Below are positions 23,047 through 33,654 of a stretch of 64,000 nucleotides of DNA, one piece after another (positions within the stretch are counted from its first letter, which is position 1; each line of letters opens with the position of its first letter). The notes below the pieces were generated by a model. It was not told the origin of the DNA and searched no databases. It worked only from the letters and a program-made list of their open reading frames with translations. This stretch comes from Micromussa lordhowensis. Taxonomy: Eukaryota; Cnidaria; Anthozoa; Scleractinia; Lobophylliidae. The stretch lies in contig OZ026596.1 of NCBI GenBank assembly GCA_964020085.1, positions 44,985,611 through 45,049,610 of the forward strand, given 5' to 3'. Position numbers and translations under genes: made by a program.

Positions 23047-23511
23047 TCAACACTTTGCCGTAAGAACAGTGACTTCGTTTATTGCGACATTGCAGTAAGG
23101 TTTTGGCAGTTCGGCTTGGTGACTTTTAACACACTTGATTAGACGTTTTCCAATCTTTTTGAATAGTTTCCCGTGAGGTCGTTCAAATGCTGATATTGTA
23201 CCCTGTTGACCGTGTGCCATTTCGTGTATGACAACACTCAAAAATGATTCATCTGTCTCTAACTCTTCGTGAAAGATGACAATGAAGAAGTCGTACTTAG
23301 GGGCGTCGAGATAATGCGTGCAACCAAGCTTCCTAGTCGTGTCTTTGGTTATGCTCGCGTGGTCTTCAGCAAACATGCATCCGATGTGCGTCTTGCCATC
23401 TGGGAACTGAAACTCCTGGTAATTTCCAGCAATTGCCGTGTAAAGCTCTTGGCTGCACTTTGTCTTCGTTTTTTCGTTCACTTGCCCTCTTTTGCTCCGT
23501 TTCCAATACAT
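23047..23511 (-). CDS. SprT-like zinc metalloprotease
   Basis: 154 codons from an ATG at 23509-23511 to TGA at 23047-23049. The catalytic signature is HEMAH (about residue 103-107) followed by 'PHGKLFKKIGKRL', giving the HExxH...HG..F pattern of SprT-like zincins. By family knowledge, SPRTN/Wss1 relatives cleave proteins crosslinked to DNA. Length is near the minimal domain, so it is either a single-domain protein or the last exon of a larger gene. A splice from the upstream PHD region is possible, because the first codons overlap the end of that ORF in another frame. No stop or frameshift disrupts it. The next gene upstream, same strand, is the Ulp1/PHD protein. Confidence 0.65.
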   Translation of the reverse strand: MYWKRSKRGQVNEKTKTKCSQELYTAIAGNYQEFQFPDGKTHIGCMFAEDHASITKDTTRKLGCTHYLDAPKYDFFIVIFHEELETDESFLSVVIHEMAHGQQGTISAFERPHGKLFKKIGKRLIKCVKSHQAELPKPYCNVAINEVTVLTAKC

Positions 23512-23529
23512 ATTGGCATGGTTTTAGGG

Positions 23530-24710
23530 TTAGCCAAAGTAAGATGATAAAATTACCCGTTTCGCACTTACCGTGAAACCAACTTTTGCAGGCAATACAT
23601 TGCACCGTCTCATTGCCATCGTCTGGCATTCTACAGTGGCATTGAACAGGACAATTCCACTCGTAAAGAATTTCCGGGTCTTCCTTTCTTGAAGTGCTGC
23701 AGGCTTTCTCGACGAACAAGGCCATATCTTCTTCTTCGAAGCTCTGGAGCATCTTTTGACGCATGATTTTTTGATCAAAACGTTCTTTCGTAGGAACTCG
23801 TCCCACGCACAGCAGTGTCGCAAAGGCGATTGCAAATAAGCCGCAGTCTTTTCCACCTTCCTGTTGTTGCACATCGTCCACCAAAAAGGTGACATCTTTG
23901 GGAGGCCTCATTATTTGGCAAACGCTGTTCCACGCTTATGGGGTACCTGATCTTGTTATCTTTATTTTTGTCCACCCCGTGAAGGCTATCCTATATGGAG
24001 ACGTCTAACCTGATATTTTGCGCATTAGACAAAGTTATCCAGTGGTTCCCCCGCACATTTACAATTTGGACAAATCCGTCTAAAGAACATGAACGGGAAA
24101 AACCATCTTTCTTAGAAAGGATAACGTCTGCCAGACCGGCAAAATTCGGCGCAATCTTCCTCGTCAGTTTCATTGCTGCATTGATGACTCTATCGTTTAA
24201 CCAGAAGTCATTCGTGATGCATGAGTATTTGTCCCGATTCTTAAGACCCAACTCTTTGATCCAGTAACAATCAGCCAAAGATAGCGGGCGCTGCAAAATT
24301 GCATCAACGTCAATAGTGTCATTTTTAGTACCAAAGACTGAGACCTGGGGTGATTTGGACTTCGTCTTTGCTGTAGTGGTTTCTTGGTTATCAGTGTGTT
24401 GATTTTCGGCACCCGAGACTGATTCTTCAGATGATTCTGGCTCCACCTTCTTCGGAGTGGCTTGCTGGGTATCAGTGGGTTGATTTTCTGTACCCGAGAC
24501 TGATTCCACGGAAGATTCAGGCACCATCATCTTCAGAATGGCTAGGTCAGACGACTCAGGCTTCATCTTCTTCGGAGTAGCGTGTTGAGCATCATCATCA
24601 TCCATGTCACCTGCAATATTCCGCTTGTGATGCCCCTTCCCCTTCACAACTAGTTTGATTGTTTTATCTAGGACAGGACGACCGTTTTCATCCACTTTGA
24701 TCTCGTGTTT
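23530..24710 (-). pseudogene. Ulp1-family cysteine protease with PHD finger (broken)
   Basis: N-terminal acidic, repeat-rich region (three imperfect copies around 'TPKKVEPESSEESVSG', 24330-24620), then the C48 peptidase. 'FWLNDRVINAAM' and 'RGNHWITLSN' (catalytic His) lie in the first ORF (23991-24695). An in-frame TAG at 23991-23993 replaces the aromatic residue expected before the catalytic Asp of 'DSLHG'. A frameshift near 23915 separates this from 'QQEGGKDCGLFAIAFA', which holds the catalytic Gln and Cys. A PHD finger follows (CHCRM...CIACKSWFHGKC), ending near a GTAAGT donor at about 23572. By family, such proteases remove SUMO-like modifiers and PHD fingers read histone tails. All four catalytic positions persist, so inactivation looks recent; one stop could alternatively be a sequencing error. 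Confidence 0.75.
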
Positions 24711-24870
24711 AAAAGCAGCCCTAAGCCCGTCTTTTTAACATCGGTTGATCCTTTCATTATGAATGTCAATATCTGAACGAAAAAGAAAAATGTGGTTTAC
24801 TGGTTTCATCTGGTTTAAATATCTAGTGTCGTGATTGTATAGGAGATTGAGCTGTTCATCTTTCTGTGTG

Positions 24871-26268
24871 TTAAGGGTTTCCTTTTAATTCCTTAACATT
24901 CCTTACTCGTCTCAACACCTCTTCATCTTTCTTTGCGTTTCTTTCATGCAATCGATCAAAGAGACATAGATGCTGATCGCTTCCAGTCACCGGGTGTATC
25001 CTCGCAGTACTGCATTTGTCATCACCATTTCTGTGGTTGTCGTTTAACCATGGCAGCGATACTTCAAGTCTTCCTTCGAGTGCCTCTTGCACATTCTCTT
25101 TAGTCGGTGCAGCAACCATTCCATTAAACATGTCTCTGTTTCTCTTTTGCCCATGTGCAACTAGCATGTTCGCCATATCACTTACCACGATATTTGGCTG
25201 GTGTGCCATAGACAAAATAAGATCAATGTAATCCCTTGGACTTTCTGCACGCAAAACAAACTTCAAAGCGTAGATGACCCCGTGCTGACACGTCCCAGAT
25301 ACCCATCCACCTGAGCGACCCCAAATCTTGTTAAATGCCTTCTTAAACTTTTCGTCGTCCTTGGAAATGGCCTGCTTTATCTGCATGATGACATCCAGTT
25401 TTGATCCCTTGGGATGAGTACTAATTGACTGAACGAATTTCTTTACTTCTTTGAAGGTGGAGTTGTGCAGGAGTTCAAGAAGTCTTTTCTCTGAAATTTC
25501 TCTACAGTCACTTTCCAGTTCGCCAGTGCTCCTGCTAACCTTTCTGTGCTCGGTGTTTAGTAGCAGTGGCCCTTTCCTTGTATGACGTCCGATAAAAGGA
25601 GACCAGAACAGGAGATTAGGATTCACTTCAAATTCGGGAATCGTGCGGCTTGAGAATCCTCTGAGGATCATTGAGAGCTCCACTTTTCCCCAGAACACAT
25701 CACAATCTATGAAGTCGGCATCATCCATCTGGTAATTTTCAGACAATTCCAAATTTGAAACATTACAATTAAATGCAACCTTTTTGTTCAAATCCATAAT
25801 TAGAATTTTCGGACGGTATCCACATAACGTACAGCTGTATTCATGGGTATGTTGACTTAAGCTATCAAAATGCAAGTAAGCATCAATAACACTTTGAGAG
25901 TGTAACCGCTTACCTAGTTGGCTTTCCAAAACGTTCACGATGCTACCAATAGGCAAATGCTCTTGCAAGCATTGTCGAAGAAAGCGATAAACATCAAATC
26001 CTATCAGAAATGTATCATTAAAATTGTGATTGCTGCGATCATTTTTCTGGTATCTATAACACATATGGCAATTCTCACACCGTTTGTAGAACGTCTGTAT
26101 TCCTTCAATCACATCATTCATTGTGAGCAAAGTGGCCGTATTTGAAATTAAAACAGGTGCGCTGAGGGGAGACTTCCAATTTTGGTAATGTGTTTCCTTT
26201 GGGATTAATTTTCTGCAGAAGGCCGTTGTCAACTTATTTTCCGGGTTAGCATCGAATAGTGGTATGCG
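24871..26268 (-). CDS. Transposase-like protein, HMGXB3/KDZ-type, C-terminal part
   Basis: About 466 open codons. An early Cys cluster (CENCHMCYRYQ) is followed by a segment with 'FLRQCLQEHLPIGSIV', a second CXXC ('CTLCGYRP...LIMDLNKK'), and a distal region with 'GRSGGWVSGTCQHGVIYALK', 'IVVSDMANMLVAHGQK' and 'DQHLCLFDRLHERN'. The Cys layout and the His/Asp-rich distal part resemble the HMGXB3-like proteins related to KDZ (Kyakuja-Dileera-Zisupton) transposases. That assignment is from memory of the family and tentative. It is in frame with the short ORF at 26272-26457, separated only by TAA (26272-26274). The C2H2/SWIM ORF upstream is therefore very likely the N-terminal half of the same protein. 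Confidence 0.55.
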   Translation of the reverse strand, partial: RIPLFDANPENKLTTAFCRKLIPKETHYQNWKSPLSAPVLISNTATLLTMNDVIEGIQTFYKRCENCHMCYRYQKNDRSNHNFNDTFLIGFDVYRFLRQCLQEHLPIGSIVNVLESQLGKRLHSQSVIDAYLHFDSLSQHTHEYSCTLCGYRPKILIMDLNKKVAFNCNVSNLELSENYQMDDADFIDCDVFWGKVELSMILRGFSSRTIPEFEVNPNLLFWSPFIGRHTRKGPLLLNTEHRKVSRSTGELESDCREISEKRLLELLHNSTFKEVKKFVQSISTHPKGSKLDVIMQIKQAISKDDEKFKKAFNKIWGRSGGWVSGTCQHGVIYALKFVLRAESPRDYIDLILSMAHQPNIVVSDMANMLVAHGQKRNRDMFNGMVAAPTKENVQEALEGRLEVSLPWLNDNHRNGDDKCSTARIHPVTGSDQHLCLFDRLHERNAKKDEEVLRRVRNVKELKGNP

Positions 26269-26270
26269 CT

Positions 26271-26650
26271 TTTATGAATGCAAATATCTACCCATTTGTG
26301 CCACTATACTAGGATCATTGGGAGGGTATATCTGGTTTGCCGACTGAAGATGTGGTGTTGGGAAATCCTCTTCTGCAGGCTCATCTTCCTCGATCTCTGT
26401 GCTTTGATCTCTGAAGGCATCTAGGAGATTCTGTTGTCGGAAATACCAAAAGCACATGCTTTTATGAATGCAAATATCTACCCATTTGTGCCACTATACT
26501 AGGATCATTGAGAGGGTATATTTGGTTTGCCGACTGAAGTTGTGGTGTTGGGAAATCCTCTTCTGCAGGCTCATCTTCCTCGATCTCTGTGCTTTGATCT
26601 CTGAAGGCATCTAGGAGATTCTGTTGTCGGAAATACCAAAAGCACATGCT
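26271..26650. repeat. 190-bp tandem duplication inside the transposase-like gene
   Basis: 26271-26460 and 26461-26650 are near-identical head-to-tail copies with about six differences. The period is 190 bp, which is not a multiple of three, so the duplication itself shifts the frame. Both copies begin and end in 'tttatgaatgca', a microhomology that may have seeded the event. Confidence 0.92.
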
Positions 26651-27736
26651 TTTATGAATGCATGATCTTCGTCTACGGCAGCAGCGACAATCAAGGGTGC
26701 CATTTTCGACGTCAGCTGTGACGATTACCCTGCCAAATTTCGAAAAATAATTAACATTTCCGTCAAAAACAGACAAATGAATGAATCTTGTTCCATCTGT
26801 TACGGGAACAATGCACTCGGAGTTTTTGCGACGCGCTTCGATCTGGAGCTCTTTGCACTCGGTTATCCTTTCTTCTGTCAGCATTCGGTATTCGCCAGAT
26901 GGCGATACATCTTCGATGGTTTCAGGCGACAGAATGATTGATTCTGGGAACAGGGGATTTTTTCCTACTTCTTGAAGGTGTTTACACTCGGCCGTTGTTA
27001 TTCCACTTCTCCATGCAACTTGCATATACTCCATGCATTCTGTTTTTTCACACTGAATGTCTGCATTTTCACTACCCATTACCTTTTTAACATGCACTGG
27101 ATATCCTACGCCACCCCTAGAACTGTTTCGAACAAGAAATATGCCATTATATTCATCTACGCAGGTTGCCACTCTGATAATTTCCTTGTCATGAATATCG
27201 CGATAATGCCTCGCTAAGCTTTTTTGGCGCATGGACTTGCCACAAATCGAGCACTCTTTCATTTCAGGGATTGCCCTTCTAAATATTGTGGAGCCATCAT
27301 CAGAGCTTTTTTCATGGTCCGCACTAGATCCATCTTCCTCGTCGTCCTTGACGGTTTCGCTACTCTCCCTTTTATTGCCCATTTCACAATCTCCATATGT
27401 CTTAGGTGGTTCTTTCGAGTCGTGAAGCTTCAAATGTTTTATGAATGGATCTTGATTTAGGATGGTGCATTGGCATACAGGGCAGTGGTAGTGGAACCTT
27501 TCACTTTTTCCCAGATTATCGTGTGATAATTTACATGGATAACAACTCTTCCCATCATACAGCACTGCGCGATTTACGTGCGATTGAAGGAAATGTCGTT
27601 TGCGTCGAGAAGGCGTGGTGAAAGTCTTATTACATAATTTACAATGTTTGTGTTTGCTGGACAAGTCACAATCCATTGTTTTAGTCTCCGAGCAATTATG
27701 GAAGTAATCCTCGAAGCCAGATTGTTCATCCTCCAT
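26462..27736 (-). CDS. C2H2 and SWIM zinc-finger protein, N-terminal part of transposase-like gene
   Basis: 424 codons from ATG at 27734-27736, the first ATG after an in-frame upstream TTG. C2H2-type fingers lie at about residues 32-53, 85-105 and 162-182, the last with 'ECSICGKSMRQKSLARHY'. An acidic linker lies at 118-150. A SWIM-like finger lies near 350-361 (CRC...SCIH). An acidic tail ends at TAA 26462-26464. SWIM fingers beside C2H2 fingers are known in KDZ transposases and HMGXB3-like proteins. The stop lies in the second copy of a 190-bp duplication, so the C-terminus is probably artificial and the gene once continued into 24871-26268. Confidence 0.7.
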   Translation of the reverse strand: MEDEQSGFEDYFHNCSETKTMDCDLSSKHKHCKLCNKTFTTPSRRKRHFLQSHVNRAVLYDGKSCYPCKLSHDNLGKSERFHYHCPVCQCTILNQDPFIKHLKLHDSKEPPKTYGDCEMGNKRESSETVKDDEEDGSSADHEKSSDDGSTIFRRAIPEMKECSICGKSMRQKSLARHYRDIHDKEIIRVATCVDEYNGIFLVRNSSRGGVGYPVHVKKVMGSENADIQCEKTECMEYMQVAWRSGITTAECKHLQEVGKNPLFPESIILSPETIEDVSPSGEYRMLTEERITECKELQIEARRKNSECIVPVTDGTRFIHLSVFDGNVNYFSKFGRVIVTADVENGTLDCRCCRRRRSCIHKSMCFWYFRQQNLLDAFRDQSTEIEEDEPAEEDFPTPQLQSANQIYPLNDPSIVAQMGRYLHS

Positions 27737-28139
27737 TTTCAACAACTAAAACTGTTTAAAATTTAACGAAACTGAAAAAAGAGGTAGGTAGAGATAAACA
27801 ATTATTTTCATATTAAATATTTCTTTGAAGGAAATGCTAATTTGAAAGAGCATGCAAAAAAGTTTGAATAGAAGAATTTCTGTTCTGTTGAACTCTAATT
27901 TTTTTATCTAGGGACCGTCCAATTTGGAAGGGATTTATAGTGGGGTATTCCAAAATTGATGGGGTACTCAAAATATTTCCTTATCCATAGCATTGCAAAA
28001 TCGTCTGCTAGAATGACTATAATAGCTAAGCACATTTTAAATTTATCCAGGGGATCAAGATAATTTGTCTTCCCATGACCAAAGACACAATTTCAGTGTT
28101 ATTCTATGCTTCGTTTATTTTTGTTTGAATTTTGTTGTT

Positions 28140-28140
<1 letters not shown>
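27737..28140. other. No gene seen (upstream of minus-strand cluster)
   Basis: Probable promoter side of the zinc-finger/transposase-like gene. I found no terminal inverted repeat shared with the far end of the cluster and no clear core promoter. Confidence 0.4.

Positions 28141-28145
<5 letters not shown>

Positions 28146-28177
<32 letters not shown>
28146..28177. repeat. (TTA)n microsatellite
   Basis: About ten TTA repeats. Confidence 0.9.
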
Positions 28178-28179
28178 TG

Positions 28180-31100
28180 CGAGAACGGGTTCTCTAATAC
28201 CGTAATTCAAACGTTCTACCACAATGCATAAAGTAACGTTGCTGAAGTTCTGAAAGTCCTTTTTTTCCCGCGGAACATGCCTATGCCCCCCGCAACTTTG
28301 AACCCAGTAAATTCTTGGTTTCACGCGACGTCAGAAAAAAACTAGTCTTAAAAATTGTGAGTTTTCACCCTCATATGATAAAAGGTAATTTTTAACATAC
28401 ATCTGCTTGCCTGTCTTCAGCTCGGTAGAATGCTTTGTTTTGAAAATAGAACACTTAGTTTTTTTCCCAATGCGTGTAATATCGGCATTTTTTCTGAGTA
28501 ACACGTTACGCCCTATGTGTTCAAGTTCTAAATAACCAATAGATCGTTTTCTCGTGACGTCGTCCCTTTCATAAGGACATAAGAGACCGTATATTTATAT
28601 CTGTTTACAATTTTACAGCTCAATATCGTGCTTCGTTTGGAAATCAGAGCATTTTTAATTTCAGAGTTATGTCGGTGCGTGACACAAAGCTGCGATCGCA
28701 TTTGCCGAAAAAATATATACCTATCTCATGATTTGTAGCTCTTTTAGAAGTTAGAGCATTAGGAAAAGTGCTTATGTAAATGCTTGTATGTTAAGTACGG
28801 ATAATCAGTCACCTAGATAGCCAAAGTAAGTTCCAGATGTTTACACTATTTTCCGGCCGCCCTGTTGGTGCACCATAGATGTGCAGCCACATGGCGTTTC
28901 CATACTAAGCTCTGTACATTTCTGCGAAACATTTCGACGAATATCTGCAGTTTGGGTAAACGCACAGACCTAAAACTCGGAGAAGTGTCTTCTTTATGTA
29001 TTTCGAATAAGATCACAGTTTCTTGACTTTATCCACTGAATGGTTTTCGATTTATTTTTTTATTGCATGACAGTGAAAACGATATATATGTTGAGAAAAA
29101 TGTCTATGTAGATGTTTTCAAGTTTAAAGGAGCAGTGTCATGAGGATTTTGCTGTCTTAGGTCAATTCTGTGCTTAAATGATTACGTTGAGGCTTAAATC
29201 GTAAACAAAATGCTTCTGTAAAGCTACTGCGAAAATATCAAATGAATTTAATCAGACAGGGCTAACTATAAAAAATTTCTTGAGAATTTTTGGAACACGG
29301 GGCATCAAAACTTGAAAAAATTGGCCAATTTTCTCAAGTTTCAATCCATTTCCATCCACGCCATCCGAAGCGACAAGTGACAAGAAACAGTTTCAGTACC
29401 TTCAATTAGTCTTTTAAAATAACAAAGTCAGATCATTAGTTTTGAATTTCAAATAATGCGAAGACACCTTCTAGCTTTTTATAAAGTTGCCAAATTGTTT
29501 ATCGAGCCTAGACAATGCTCTTTTAACAGAGAAAAGAAACGCTTTGAGAGAGCCAGAGTAAACTCCAGATTTTTCCGCTGGTTTCCGGCCGCCAATTGGA
29601 ATCCCTCAGACGGGCTCCAATATGGCGTCTCTATACTAAACACTATACTTTTCAGTGATACCCTTTGCTGAATGACTCGAGTTCTGAATATCGCACATCC
29701 CGAAACTTTGGCACATTGTTTATGTATCACTCTTCTGCGATATTTCAATATCTTGACTTTCTTGAACGGTAAGCGATTTCATTTTTCACTTGCGTGAAAC
29801 TTGTGTGATAATTAGGTCTGCATGCATAACGTCAAAACCACCAATCCACGCAACGTTCTAGTTTAATGGTAAGGGTAAAGAGACAGTTATGGTAAATTGC
29901 TGAGCCTTGTTCACACTAGCGACTTAACTAAGTAACAACATAAATGAATAACAACAGAAAAAGGACGTTCTGTCGTTATGTTCTCAGTCTGAAAAATAAC
30001 AGCATGAACATAACGACAAAGAAAACTAAAGAAGGACTATAAAACGGAAAAGCCAAAACAAGCCAAAAAAAGCTCTGATCGTCTTTCTTTTATTACATTC
30101 TAAGTGTTTAATCATCCCCTTAAGATTGACATAATTTAAATATTTTATATTGACGCCTGTGCGTGCACGGAACACCTCGCCCTTCCGGGACTTTTTGCGT
30201 TGTTCTACTCCACTGTAGATTGATAATTTTGTCATGAAAAACCATTTGAGATACCGGACACACGTGCGAGCTGACTACTGTTCAACAAAGCCCGGCCTCA
30301 AAGTAGCTAAGTTTTAATAAGTCGTAGCTAAACTGACACATTTCGCTTGAAAGCATCCTCTTTCAGACGTTCGTGATAATTGCTTATGAGCATCCTTACT
30401 GCGCACGCAAATTCACACTTCGTGCATCAAGCGCGCGCTGAGTCATAAAATGATCAACGATAGGACCAATGGCCATTGCTATAGATTTGCCTTGGACGTT
30501 CGGTGAACAACCTTTTTTCCGAATTCAACAAAATATGGTTAAGATAGGTCTCCTCCGTTGAATCAACTTCGATATTTTTGCCTATAAACACATGTAAGAC
30601 CATGCGGAATTACGTGCGATGTTTTTTAAAATAGGTAGTTTTTCATACGTTTAATCTGTAAAACGAAGTGGGTAAACCCCAGTATTTTTTCATTATTTCT
30701 GAAACAAGTAATTTATTATTTGATAACCTGCGTCGCAAACGCGAGCTACGGCGGGTTGTTCATGGTTAAATTTCTATCTGCGACGCATGCTTATTATCTA
30801 ACTACAATAAACGATTCAGAAAACATCTATCGACTGGAAAATGTTCGGTCGAGCGTCCTTTAAAAGGAATCTTTTAACATTAAAAAAAAATTTAATTATA
30901 AGTTTACAATTACTGACGGAATTTCTTCACCACATAACGTTACTACCATAGCGTGGATAAATTTAATAACTTCCCGAGATTGAAATTTAAAAGTACATAA
31001 AAATGTGTGCTGCGCTGAAGAACTGAATGGTATACAAGTTCCTGGATGTTTCTCGGGTTAGACTAAGTTGATCTCCTAGAAATTTTTCAGGGTATGTTAG

Positions 31101-31690
31101 CATAGAAGCAGATACAGCATGAAAATAGTACTCACTGTTGAAGATGATGTAAATAGAACCAAGTCTGATATAAGGCGAGATTTCAGAAAGCGTCAGCTTC
31201 ACAGCCCGGGTTCCTCAGCTTCTAGCTAGATGGTGAAGCGATATACTGGCTGAAAAAAATAAACGAGAGGTCAATGTCCTGTTAACCAATTATTATCAGG
31301 GTATATATTTTAAAACCCAACACAAAGCTGATAACAAAGAAATACTCACAAGGCAAGCCCGCAAAGTCTGTTGTCGTGTGTAGTTTCGTGATTTTTTGGA
31401 AAAGTCCTGACCAAAACGTCAACAGCCTCAGCTCCACAGTTTGCAGATGCCTTTATATGCAGTATGCTGTTTCGCGATTGGTGGAAAAATTCTGTGGTTA
31501 GATAAACCATGGGTGTACAGAAACGAGGGCAAAAGAAGACGACGGCAGGAGATGACTGACACCTCAGGCTATTGGGCACGTCGCTTACACAATGACGTAC
31601 TTTTATTATTTAAAAAAAAATTAAATCAATTAACAATCTCCTTCCCTCAGAAAAACCTGTCAAATGCGGGAAATATGATCGGATAACATG
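28180..31690. other. Long noncoding stretch with an old internal duplication
   Basis: No supported gene. 28830-29050 and 29560-29780 are diverged direct copies, both with 'ttccggccgcc' followed by a 'catggcgt' or 'atatggcgt' motif, about 730 bp apart. Short ORFs at 29456-29671 and 31346-31686 have no recognisable domain and overlap on opposite strands. Confidence 0.5.
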
Positions 31691-31695
31691 ACACC

Positions 31696-31890
31696 GTGTT
31701 GAAATCATTTGGGAGGCTTACTAAATTGAGTCGAATGAATGCGGCACGGAAAAACTCTTCTCTTACTCCAAAGAAAGCGGCAAAGCACGCAGAGAATTCC
31801 AATGTTTCAGATGTGTGCCGTCTTTGTGGCATTAATTTTAAAATTTCAGTCGGTGATTTCGGTAACCGAACAACTTTTGCCAACTGTACA
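31696..31890 (+). CDS. Possible N-terminal exon with CRLCG motif
   Basis: Open frame with 'MNAARKNSSLTPKKAAKHAE', then 'CRLCGINFK' and 'GDFGNRTTF'. I recognise this kind of start (CXXC followed by a short glycine-rich stretch) from cnidarian multi-copy zinc-binding proteins, but not the function. A donor is possible after about 31888, and downstream exons were not found. It ends where the antisense RecQ-like fragment begins. Confidence 0.35.
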
Positions 31891-31891
31891 C

Positions 31892-32400
31892 TTACCACGT
31901 TTCAACTGTGTGACTCTCGTCGACCACGATCAGAAAAATGGACTTCCCAAGCGCCGACGATTCGTCCCGAAGAACTTCAAGAAACTGACTCGACAAAGCT
32001 TGGTCCGCTGATGCGTATATTACCTGGAATTTGTTGTTCTTTATGTCATCCAAGACATCTTTCCAAAAAGAGAAACCTTTCACCTCAAGGTCGAACTCGT
32101 TTGAGTTGACCTGCTCCTCAATGATGCGCTACGTAGCGGCACAATTACAAGGCAGGAAGGTCTGCTTGAAGAACAGCCAACGGAGCTTTTAACCATTTCC
32201 TTCGCCAAAACGAAACTTTGATAGATTTAAAAACTCTTGCCAAAACCAGTTGGAAGAACAGCCAACACATCCTTTCCTTCGAGTAAACGAGACAAAGCCT
32301 CCTTTTGCTCGCGCTTCAATACCAATCCGCCAAGACAAGTAGCGCACAGACGATCAAAATCAAAACATTCTCCAGAAAATTCCCTTGCAATCGCTACCAT
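31892..32400 (-). pseudogene. RecQ-like helicase N-terminal fragment
   Basis: Starts at ATG 32398-32400. 'GGLVLKREQKEALSRLLEG' and 'VLAVLPTGFGKS' match helicase motifs 0 and I (Walker A). TAA at 32227-32229 follows GKSF directly. A shifted frame later gives 'NKFQVIYASADQALS' and 'FLIVVDESHTVETW' (motif II, DE[SA]H type). RecQ-family enzymes unwind DNA 3' to 5'. Motifs III-VI are absent, so it is a truncated, disrupted copy of a family that I associate with repeated, probably transposon-borne genes in corals. Confidence 0.7.
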
Positions 32401-32663
32401 TTGGGCCTAAGCCGCGAATTGATAAATGTCATTTTCTGTCACTCAAGTTGTCAACTACGCTCTGATAAACACTATTGTCCCTTCGACCAATCAGCTGTTG
32501 CCGTTGCTGGAGCAACTAACCCAGTGAACGCGAGACAGTGGGAAGCTGTTATAGTCTCCCTATTTTCTCCGCCCCCACAGGCATTTTGTACTCTCTCCAG
32601 TTTCGCTCGCATCGAGAGACTAAGATGGCGGCCCGTCGAACTCAACGATCGGCATCTACGATT

Positions 32664-32830
32664 TCACGGAAAAATAGGGGACTGTGAACAGTCTATATCT
32701 GGGTGGGCCCTTGAGAGGTGCTTATCCAGTTGCTTAAAAAACTGTCCCCGTTTTCTACAGCTCTGTACTTTGCACAGACCACTTCTTGACTTACATTTTA
32801 CCTTAGACTTCATTAAAAAAAGGATCATGA
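32664..32830 (-). other. Possible C2H2-like exon fragment
   Basis: Minus-strand frame with 'LCKVQSCRKRGQFFKQLDKH', then 'SRAHPDI' and a TGA at 32664-32666. The C-x4-C, then HLxxxH spacing resembles the first finger of cnidarian multi-copy zinc-finger proteins. It is isolated and without confirmed splice sites. Confidence 0.3.
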
Positions 32831-32839
32831 ATAGGAATC

Positions 32840-33650
32840 GATCAATCTTTCTGAGGAAACACACAATAACTTTATAATAAATTTGATGAAATGAGACAGT
32901 AAACGCTTTTAAAAGTTGTGGTTTACGGGCTGTCTGGCGCAGCATGTAGTATACATGACCTGACGACAGATGTCTTGCAGCCCTGAAAGTAGTCATGCAA
33001 AAAACAAGCTTTGCATAATTTACAAATGAAGGACCTTCAGAAGTATGTTATTGGTTCTCTACAGAAGTAAATATTCCCCTTAAATATTTCTAAGATCTCT
33101 GGGCTTCTAAGCTCATCAAATTCGCATCTACAAGAAACATCTTTAGAAATAAATATGACCCGACTTGATAATAACACACCTACATTCTCATTGTTCTGGC
33201 ATTTAAATGAAATATCAGTAAACCTTCAACTTTTCTTGTCCCCAAACATCTTCCCTCTTTATGAGAGGCTCCGTAAGTCCGTACATCCCGCGCAGCAAAA
33301 AAAACAACAACAAAAACTGCATCTACATGAAGCATCATTCCCATTAACATCGGAATGATGTACTACTCTGTACGAGGTTGCAATTATTATACTCACATTG
33401 TACACTCTTTTACCATTACTATGTTTAGCTCTATTCCTGACACTCGCTTCTTTCTTGCAACTTCGCTTTGGAGGCGCCATTGAAAGGAAAAGAAAGAAAT
33501 CGTGACTTCTTGTCAATTTACGACTTAAGATATTAATAAATTGATTCAGAAACAATAAGCGTGCGTGCAACTATTAAGTTATCCATGCACGCGGGAGGTT
33601 GCTAAGCACGAAAGAAGACTAAGCTAAGATTCGCACGCGGCAATAGCTGG
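32840..33650. other. No gene seen
   Basis: Noncoding. Near 33565-33620 there is a diverged piece of the foldback that also occurs at 13560-13630 ('catgcacgcgggag' and 'agcacgaaagaag'). Confidence 0.45.
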
Positions 33651-33654
33651 TTGC

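Noticed and set aside
20831..28140. TIRs bounding the 20.8-27.8 kb cluster
   Set aside because: I compared both sides by eye and found no convincing inverted ends, so I did not call the cluster a bounded transposon. A dot-plot would decide.
32305..32877. 190-codon plus-strand ORF
   Set aside because: Antisense to the RecQ-like start and a C2H2-like fragment; no family features of its own.
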